In this document: positions 49,459 to 54,593 of the stretch, piece after piece
Layout: each line of letters starts with the position of its first letter
Position numbering within the stretch: the first letter of the stretch is position 1
NCBI RefSeq assembly: GCF_011603975.1
Contig: NZ_JAANNB010000003.1
Span: forward strand, 1 to 54,593
Length of the DNA: 54,593 bases
DNA from: Cellulomonas sp. IC4_254
GTDB taxonomy: Bacteria > Actinomycetota > Actinomycetes > Actinomycetales > Cellulomonadaceae
Direction of reading: 5' to 3'
Position numbers and translations under genes: made by a program
Notes under the pieces: generated by a model
What the model was told of the DNA's origin: nothing
What the model saw: the letters and a program-made list of their open reading frames with translations, nothing else
Database searches by the model: none

Positions 49459-50667
49459 ATGACCATCGCCGACATGCGCCTCTTCACGTCCGAGTCCGTC
49501 ACGGAGGGGCACCCGGACAAGGTCTGCGACCAGATCTCCGACGCGATCCTCGACGCGATCCTCGAGCAGGACCCCACCGCCCGCGTCGCCGTCGAGACGA
49601 TGGTGACGACCGGCCTGGTGCACGTCGCCGGCGAGGTCACCACCACCGCGTACGTCGAGATCCCGCAGATCATCCGCCAGGTCGTCCGGGGCATCGGCTA
49701 CACCTCCTCGGACATCGGCTTCGACGGCGACTCGTGCGGCGTGTCCGTCTCCATCGGCCAGCAGTCCCCGGACATCGCGCAGGGCGTCGACAAGGCGTGG
49801 GAGTCCCGCCAGGACGCGTCCGACCACGACCCGCTCGACCTGCAGGGCGCGGGCGACCAGGGCCTCATGTTCGGCTACGCCTCGGACGACACCGAGAGCC
49901 TGCTCCCGCTGCCGATCTGGCTGTCGCACCGCCTCGCCGAGCGCCTCGCGCTGGTCCGCAAGGAGGGCGTGGTCCCGAACCTGCGCCCCGACGGCAAGAC
50001 CCAGGTCACCGTCGGCTACGACGGCGACCGCGCGGTGCGGCTCGACACCGTCGTGCTGTCCACCCAGCACGGCCCGGGCGTGCACCTGGAGACCGAGCTC
50101 GCGCCGGCGATCGCCGAGCACGTCGTGGCGCCGGTGCTCGAGTCCGCCGGCCTGGACCTCGACGTCAGCGACTACCGGCTGCTGGTGAACCCGACCGGGC
50201 AGTTCGTCGTCGGCGGCCCGCAGGGCGACGCCGGCCTCACCGGCCGCAAGATCATCGTCGACACCTACGGCGGCATGGCCCGGCACGGCGGCGGCGCCTT
50301 CTCCGGCAAGGACCCGTCGAAGGTCGACCGCTCCGCCGCGTACGCGATGCGCTGGGTCGCCAAGAACGTCGTCGCCGCGGGCCTGGCCCGCCGCTGCGAG
50401 GTCCAGGTCGCGTACGCGATCGGCAAGGCGCACCCGGTCGGCCTGTACGTCGAGACGTTCGGCACCGAGACCGTGCCGGTCGACCGGCTGACCGCCGCGA
50501 TCCGCGAGGTGTTCGACCTGCGTCCGGCCGCGATCATCCGGGACCTGGACCTGCTGCGGCCGATCTACCGGCAGACGGCCGCGTACGGCCACTTCGGCCG
50601 GGCCCTGCCCGAGTTCACCTGGGAGCGGACCGACCGCGTGGACGCCCTGCGCTCCGCCCTGTCCTGA
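49459..50667 (+). CDS. metK: S-adenosylmethionine synthetase
   Basis: 402 residues from the ATG at 49459. Signatures are complete: [14 protein letters not shown], [12 protein letters not shown] (about 132-143), and Gly-Gly-Gly-Ala-Phe-Ser-Gly-Lys-Asp-X-X-Lys-Val-Asp-Arg-Ser (about 276-291). It makes SAM from methionine and ATP and so feeds the radical SAM protein upstream among many others. priA follows after 8 bases. Confidence 0.97.
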   Translation: MTIADMRLFTSESVTEGHPDKVCDQISDAILDAILEQDPTARVAVETMVTTGLVHVAGEVTTTAYVEIPQIIRQVVRGIGYTSSDIGFDGDSCGVSVSIGQQSPDIAQGVDKAWESRQDASDHDPLDLQGAGDQGLMFGYASDDTESLLPLPIWLSHRLAERLALVRKEGVVPNLRPDGKTQVTVGYDGDRAVRLDTVVLSTQHGPGVHLETELAPAIAEHVVAPVLESAGLDLDVSDYRLLVNPTGQFVVGGPQGDAGLTGRKIIVDTYGGMARHGGGAFSGKDPSKVDRSAAYAMRWVAKNVVAAGLARRCEVQVAYAIGKAHPVGLYVETFGTETVPVDRLTAAIREVFDLRPAAIIRDLDLLRPIYRQTAAYGHFGRALPEFTWERTDRVDALRSALS

Positions 50668-50675
50668 GCGGCCGC

Positions 50676-52925
50676 GTGGCGGACGGACCCGCGGCGGCGG
50701 GCGACCCCGTGCCGGAGCAGCCGACGCTGCTCGGGCTGGACGGGTTCGCCGCCGCGCCGTCCGGCGGCCCCGCACGCGGTGCGCGGGGGACCGCCGGGCG
50801 CGCGGCCGGGACCCGGCCGCGGCGGCGCGCCCGCGCGCGGGACGTCGACGTCGAGCCGGCCGCCGAGCTGCCCGTCGCGCGGGTGGCCGTCGAGCTCGCG
50901 CCCGCCCACCTGGACCGGCCGTTCGAGTACCTCGTGCCGGCCACGCTCGCCGACGCCGCGGCGCCCGGGACCCGGGTCAAGATCCGGTTCGGGTCGCAGG
51001 ACGTCGACGGCTTCGTCCTCGACCGGGCCGCCGAGCCCGATCACGACGGCGCGCTCGTTCCGCTGCGGCGCGTGGTCTCGCCCGAGGCCGTGCTGACCCC
51101 GGAGGTCGCGCGGCTCGCGCGCGCCGTGGCCGACCGGTACGCGGGGACGCTGGCCGACGTGCTGCGCCTGGCGGTGCCGCCGCGGCACGCGCGGACCGAG
51201 GGCGAGGTGCCGCCGGCCCCCGCGGCGCCCGCCGGGTCCGCTCCGCCCGCCGACCCGGCCGCACCCGCCGACGCGCCCACGCCGGACCTCCCGGCCGACT
51301 CCCCGGCCCCCGCCTGGGCCCCGTACCGCGGCGGCCCCGCGTTCCTCGCCCACCTCGCGGCCGGCGGCTCCCCGCGCGCCGCCTGGTCCGCGCTGCCCGG
51401 CCCGGCGGGGGAGCGCTGGCCCGACGGCGTCGCCCAGGCCGCCCGGGCCACCCTGGCGAGCGGCCGCGGCGCGCTGGTCGTCGTGCCCGACGCGCGCGAC
51501 GTCGACCGGGTGTGCGCCGCGCTCGTCGCCGCGGGCGTGCCCGCGTGGACGCCCGACGGCCCCGACGCCAGCCACGTCCGGCTCATGGCCGACGACGGTC
51601 CTGCGCTCCGGTACCGCGCCTTCCTCGCCGTGCTGCGCGGGCACGCGCGGGTGGTCGTCGGGACCCGCGCCGCCGCGTTCGCCCCGGTCCGGGACCTCGG
51701 CCTCGCGGTGTGCTGGGACGACGGCGACGACCTGCACGCCGAGCCGCGCGCCCCGTACCCGCACGTCCGCGAGGTGCTGGGGCTGCGCGCCGAGCTCGAG
51801 GGCTGCGGGCTGCTGCTCGCCGCGCACGCGCGGTCCACGGAGGTGCAGGCGCTGGTCGCCTCCGGCTGGGTCCGCGCGGTCGCGGCGGACCGGGACGTCG
51901 TGCGCGCCCGGACCCCGCGCGTGCGGGCGCTCACCAGCGTCGAGCTCGCCCGCGAGGGGGCCGCCGCGGCCGCGCGGCTGCCCGGCGAGGCGTGGCGGAC
52001 CATCCGGGACCGGCTCGCGGACGGGCCGGTGCTCGTCCAGGTGCCCCGCGCCGGCTACCTGCCGGCCGTCGCCTGCGCGCGGTGCCGGGAGATCGCCCGC
52101 TGCACGCACTGCCACGGGCCGCTCGCGCTGACCTCCGGCGACGGATCCGCGCAGTGCCGGTGGTGCGGCCGGCTGGCCATCCAGTGGCGGTGCGAGGCGT
52201 GCGGCAACGGCACGTTCCGCTCGGTGGCCGTCGGGTCCGACCGGACCGCCGAGGAGCTCGGCCGCGCGTTCCCGGGCGTCACCGTGCGGCACTCCGGCGC
52301 GCGGTCCGGGGTGCTCGCGGAGGTGCCCGACCGGCCCGCGCTCGTCGTGTCGACCATCGGCGCGGAGCCCGTCGCCCCCGGGGGGTACGCCGCGGCCGTG
52401 CTGCTGGACGCCGCGGTGACCACCGGGTCGACGTCGCTGCGAGCGACCGAGGACGCGGTGCGCCGGTGGCTGGCCGCGGCGGCGCTGGTGCGGTCGTCTC
52501 GGGACGGCGGCGTGGTGCTCCTCGTCGGCGACGGCGCGGAGCGGCCCACCCAGGCGCTCGTGCGCTGGGACCCGGTCGGCCTCGCGGAGCGCGAGCTCGC
52601 CGAGCGCGAGGAGGTGCGGCTGCCGCCGGCGGTCCGGGTCGCCGAGCTGATCGGCACCCGGGAGGTCGTCGCCGCCGTGCTGGCCCGCGTCGAGCTGCCC
52701 GAGGGCTCCGACGTGCTCGGGCCGGTCCCGCAGCCCGAGCCGCTCGCGCCCGGCGGGACCGCGGTCCAGGAGTCGCTCGACCCGCCCGTGCGCACCCTCG
52801 TACGGGTGCCGGTCGCGCACGGCCGGGCGCTGGCGCGGTCGCTGGCCGCGTCCCTGGCCGTGCGCAGCGCCCGCCGGGAGGGCGGGACCGTGCGCGTGCG
52901 GCTCGACCCCGAGGAGATGCTGTGA
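50676..52925 (+). CDS. priA: PriA-like primosomal protein N' without helicase motifs
   Basis: 749 residues from GTG. The N-terminal DNA-binding domain of PriA is recognisable (about 60-160: Val-Glu-Leu-Ala-Pro-X-His-Leu-Asp-Arg-Pro-Phe-Glu-Tyr-Leu-Val-Pro). The Walker A site is lost (Gly-Pro-Ala-Gly-Glu-Arg-Trp-Pro instead of a Gly-Lys-Thr loop) and the DEAH box reads Asp-Asp-Gly-Asp. The eight-cysteine zinc region is intact at about 466-512 (four Cys-X2-Cys pairs). Actinobacterial PriA is generally like this, so it is probably a replication restart adaptor rather than a helicase. Overlaps the HAD gene by four bases. Confidence 0.9.
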   Translation: MADGPAAAGDPVPEQPTLLGLDGFAAAPSGGPARGARGTAGRAAGTRPRRRARARDVDVEPAAELPVARVAVELAPAHLDRPFEYLVPATLADAAAPGTRVKIRFGSQDVDGFVLDRAAEPDHDGALVPLRRVVSPEAVLTPEVARLARAVADRYAGTLADVLRLAVPPRHARTEGEVPPAPAAPAGSAPPADPAAPADAPTPDLPADSPAPAWAPYRGGPAFLAHLAAGGSPRAAWSALPGPAGERWPDGVAQAARATLASGRGALVVVPDARDVDRVCAALVAAGVPAWTPDGPDASHVRLMADDGPALRYRAFLAVLRGHARVVVGTRAAAFAPVRDLGLAVCWDDGDDLHAEPRAPYPHVREVLGLRAELEGCGLLLAAHARSTEVQALVASGWVRAVAADRDVVRARTPRVRALTSVELAREGAAAAARLPGEAWRTIRDRLADGPVLVQVPRAGYLPAVACARCREIARCTHCHGPLALTSGDGSAQCRWCGRLAIQWRCEACGNGTFRSVAVGSDRTAEELGRAFPGVTVRHSGARSGVLAEVPDRPALVVSTIGAEPVAPGGYAAAVLLDAAVTTGSTSLRATEDAVRRWLAAAALVRSSRDGGVVLLVGDGAERPTQALVRWDPVGLAERELAEREEVRLPPAVRVAELIGTREVVAAVLARVELPEGSDVLGPVPQPEPLAPGGTAVQESLDPPVRTLVRVPVAHGRALARSLAASLAVRSARREGGTVRVRLDPEEML

Positions 52926-53530
52926 CCGTCGAGGCCGTCGTGTTCGACCTGGGCAACGTCCTGGTGCGCTGGGAGCCCGAGCGGGCCTTCGACGGCCTGC
53001 TCACCGAGGCGGAGGTCCAGCGGTTCCTCGCCGACGTCGACTTCCCGGCGCTGAACCTCCGGCAGGACGCCGGCCGGTCCTGGCGCGACGCCCGGGACGA
53101 GGTGGCCCGGACCCACCCCGAGCACGCCGCGACCGTCGACCTCTACGTCGAGCGGTTCGCCCGCGCGCTGCCCGGGCCGGTGCCCGGCAGCGCCGAGGTG
53201 GTCGACGACCTGCGCGCCGCGGGCGTCCGGGTCCTCGGGCTGACCAACTGGTCCGCGGAGACGTACCACCACGGCGAGACGGTCGCGCCCGTCATCGGCC
53301 GGCTGGAGGGCGTCGTGGTGTCGGGGCGGGAAGGCGTGGTGAAGCCGGACCCGCGGATCTTCGCGGTGCTCGCCGAGCGGCACCGGCTGGACCCCGCGCG
53401 GACGGTGTTCGTCGACGACAGCCCCGCGAACGTCGCCGGTGCCGCTGTGCTGGGGTACCAGGCCGTGCTGTTCACCTCGGCGGACGCGCTGCGGGCCGAC
53501 CTCGTCGCGCGGGGTGCGCTGCCGGGCTGA
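52922..53530 (+). CDS. HAD-superfamily hydrolase
   Basis: 202 residues from the GTG overlapping priA. HAD motifs: I, Val-Phe-Asp-Leu-Gly-Asn-Val-Leu (Asp nucleophile, with Leu-Gly-Asn in place of Gly-Asp-Gly); II, Leu-Thr-Asn-Trp-Ser; III, Lys-Pro-Asp-Pro; IV, Val-Asp-Asp-Ser. This is the YihX/epoxide-hydrolase-N-like subgroup of small phosphatases with a helical cap. Substrate unknown. Placed between priA and fmt in several actinobacteria without clear reason. Confidence 0.88.
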   Translation: MTVEAVVFDLGNVLVRWEPERAFDGLLTEAEVQRFLADVDFPALNLRQDAGRSWRDARDEVARTHPEHAATVDLYVERFARALPGPVPGSAEVVDDLRAAGVRVLGLTNWSAETYHHGETVAPVIGRLEGVVVSGREGVVKPDPRIFAVLAERHRLDPARTVFVDDSPANVAGAAVLGYQAVLFTSADALRADLVARGALPG

Positions 53531-53536
53531 GCCCGG
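53522..53536 (+). terminator. Small hairpin across the HAD stop codon
   Basis: CCGGGC (53522-53527), the TGA stop as loop, and GCCCGG (53531-53536). A short but perfect dyad just before the fmt promoter. Confidence 0.35.
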
Positions 53537-53544
53537 GGCGGCAC

Positions 53545-53550
53545 TAGGAT
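53545..53550 (+). promoter_or_regulatory. Candidate leaderless -10 box for fmt
   Basis: TAGGAT ends 8 bases before the ATG at 53559, with no ribosome binding site between them. Confidence 0.45.
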
Positions 53551-53558
53551 CGGTGCCC

Positions 53559-54536
53559 ATGCGCCTGCTCTTCGCCGGGACGCCCGCGGTGGCGCTGCCC
53601 GCCCTGGACGCCCTGCTCGCCTCCCGCCACGAGGTCGTCGCCGTCCTCACCCGCCCCGACGCACGCGCGGGCCGCGGCCGGACGCTGACCCCGAGCCCGG
53701 TCAAGGAGCGCGCGCTCGAGGCCGGCCTGGAGGTGCTCACCCCGGCCACGCTCCGGGACCCCGAGGCGCAGGCGCGGATCGCCGAGATCGCCCCCGACGC
53801 CGCTCCCGTCGTCGCGTACGGCAACCTCGTGCCGCCCGCGGTGCTCGACCTGCCGCGGCACGGCTGGGTCAACCTGCACTTCTCCGTGCTGCCCGCCTGG
53901 CGCGGCGCGGCGCCCGTGCAGCACGCGATCATCGCCGGCGACGAGGTCACCGGCGCCTCGACCTTCCTGCTGGAGGCGGGGCTCGACACCGGACCCGTGC
54001 TCGGCACGCTCACCGAGACGATCCGGCCGCTGGACACGTCCGGCGACCTGCTCGGCCGGCTCGCCGTCGCCGGGTCCGGCCTGCTCGTGAAGACCCTCGA
54101 CGCGCTGGAGGAGGGCATCCTGACGCCCGTCCCGCAGCCGGCCGACGGCGTCAGCCTCGCGCCGCGGCTCACCACCGACGACGCGCGGGTCCGCTGGCAG
54201 CACCCGGCCATGGCGGTCGACCGCCGGGTCCGCGGCTGCACCCCGGCGCCCGGCGCCTGGACGACGCTGCCCGACGGCGCGCGACTCGGCCTGGGTCCCG
54301 TGCGGCTCGCCCCCGAGGTGACCGACCTGGCGCCCGGCGCCGTGCGCGTCGGACGCGGCGAGGTGCTCGTCGGCACCGGCACGCACGCCGTCCGGCTCGG
54401 CGAGGTGCGGCCCGCGGGCAAGCGCGCGATGGCCGCGGCGGACTGGGCGCGCGGCGCCCGGCTCGACGAGGGCACCCTGCTCGGCCGGGACGACGCGGCC
54501 GGCACCGACGCGCACCGCGAGGGGGCGGACGCGTGA
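53559..54536 (+). CDS. fmt: Methionyl-tRNA formyltransferase
   Basis: 325 residues from the ATG at 53559. N-terminal formyltransferase domain with Phe-Ala-Gly-Thr-Pro, Val-Leu-Thr-Arg-Pro-Asp, and the active-site stretch [16 protein letters not shown], followed by Gly-Leu-Asp-Thr-Gly-Pro-Val carrying the catalytic Asp. The C-terminal OB-like tRNA domain follows from about 210. Formylates initiator Met-tRNA. A GTGA overlap joins it to the next gene. Confidence 0.95.
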   Translation: MRLLFAGTPAVALPALDALLASRHEVVAVLTRPDARAGRGRTLTPSPVKERALEAGLEVLTPATLRDPEAQARIAEIAPDAAPVVAYGNLVPPAVLDLPRHGWVNLHFSVLPAWRGAAPVQHAIIAGDEVTGASTFLLEAGLDTGPVLGTLTETIRPLDTSGDLLGRLAVAGSGLLVKTLDALEEGILTPVPQPADGVSLAPRLTTDDARVRWQHPAMAVDRRVRGCTPAPGAWTTLPDGARLGLGPVRLAPEVTDLAPGAVRVGRGEVLVGTGTHAVRLGEVRPAGKRAMAAADWARGARLDEGTLLGRDDAAGTDAHREGADA

Positions 54537-54593
54537 GCGGCGAGGGCGGCGGCCGGGGCGGCGCCGGTCGGCGTGGCCGGGGCGGCGGTGGCC
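54533..54593 (+). CDS. Start of a further gene, probably rsmB (16S rRNA cytosine methyltransferase)
   Basis: A GTG overlapping the fmt stop by four bases opens a frame that runs off the window after 20 codons. The visible residues are Gly- and Arg-rich and hold no motif. In actinobacteria an RsmB-type rRNA methyltransferase with a Gly/Arg-rich N-terminus commonly follows fmt. The call rests on position, overlap and that composition only. Confidence 0.5.
   Translation, partial: MSGEGGGRGGAGRRGRGGGG

Overview
The window is one continuous stretch of a very GC-rich (well over 70% by eye) actinobacterial chromosome. Gene order (PPIase-MBL-hisS, rarA-rpsD-alaS-ruvX-mltG-aroE, aroC-aroK-aroB-efp-nusB, pyrR-pyrB-pyrC-carA-carB-pyrF-mihF-gmk-rpoZ-coaBC-metK-priA-fmt), frequent GTG starts, 1- or 4-base stop/start overlaps, mIHF, PriA without helicase motifs and a mycobacterial-type SOS box all fit Actinobacteria. 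I judge Cellulomonadaceae or a close relative most likely, but the genus is inferred from gene order only. There are no rRNA or tRNA genes, insertion sequences, phage genes or CRISPR arrays. No gene-free stretch exceeds 300 bases; the longest (37424-37700, 46716-46937, 11899-12123) are annotated below.

Layout. 1-980 (minus): the N-terminus of a probable DUF349 protein and a membrane-anchored cyclophilin. 1148-3258: MBL hydrolase and hisS. 3295-5126: tspO divergent from a radical SAM gene with a perfect SOS box. 5296-7958: aspS and a GNAT protein. 8117-10366 (minus): MMPL transporter, behind a 69-bp palindrome. 10474-19317: rarA, rpsD with a structured leader, two small envelope proteins, alaS, ruvX, mltG, aroE.

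19452-32070 is a type IVa pilus locus inserted between aroE and aroC: pilB, pilT, pilC, pilA, three minor-pilin-like genes, pilD, pilM, pilN, pilO. There are no outer-membrane parts (PilP/PilQ), as expected for a monoderm. PilA and minor prepilins would be processed by PilD, polymerised by PilB/PilC on a PilM-N-O platform and retracted by PilT. The gaps before pilB, pilT, pilA and pilM each carry CTCAAG-like and GCCGAT-like boxes 14-15 bases apart, the layout of sigma-28 (FliA/WhiG/SigD) promoters. This is the most interesting signal in the window and suggests the pilus is wired to a motility or development sigma factor.

32159-37423: aroC-aroK-aroB, then a SatD-like DNA-binding protein with a membrane-protein partner behind a perfect 12-bp inverted repeat, then efp-nusB. 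37494-37557 is a second long palindrome. 37701-46715: the pyrimidine operon with a PyrR-type leader hairpin that can hide the pyrR ribosome binding site. 46938-54593: mihF, gmk, rpoZ, coaBC, metK, priA, a HAD phosphatase, fmt and the first codons of a probable rsmB.
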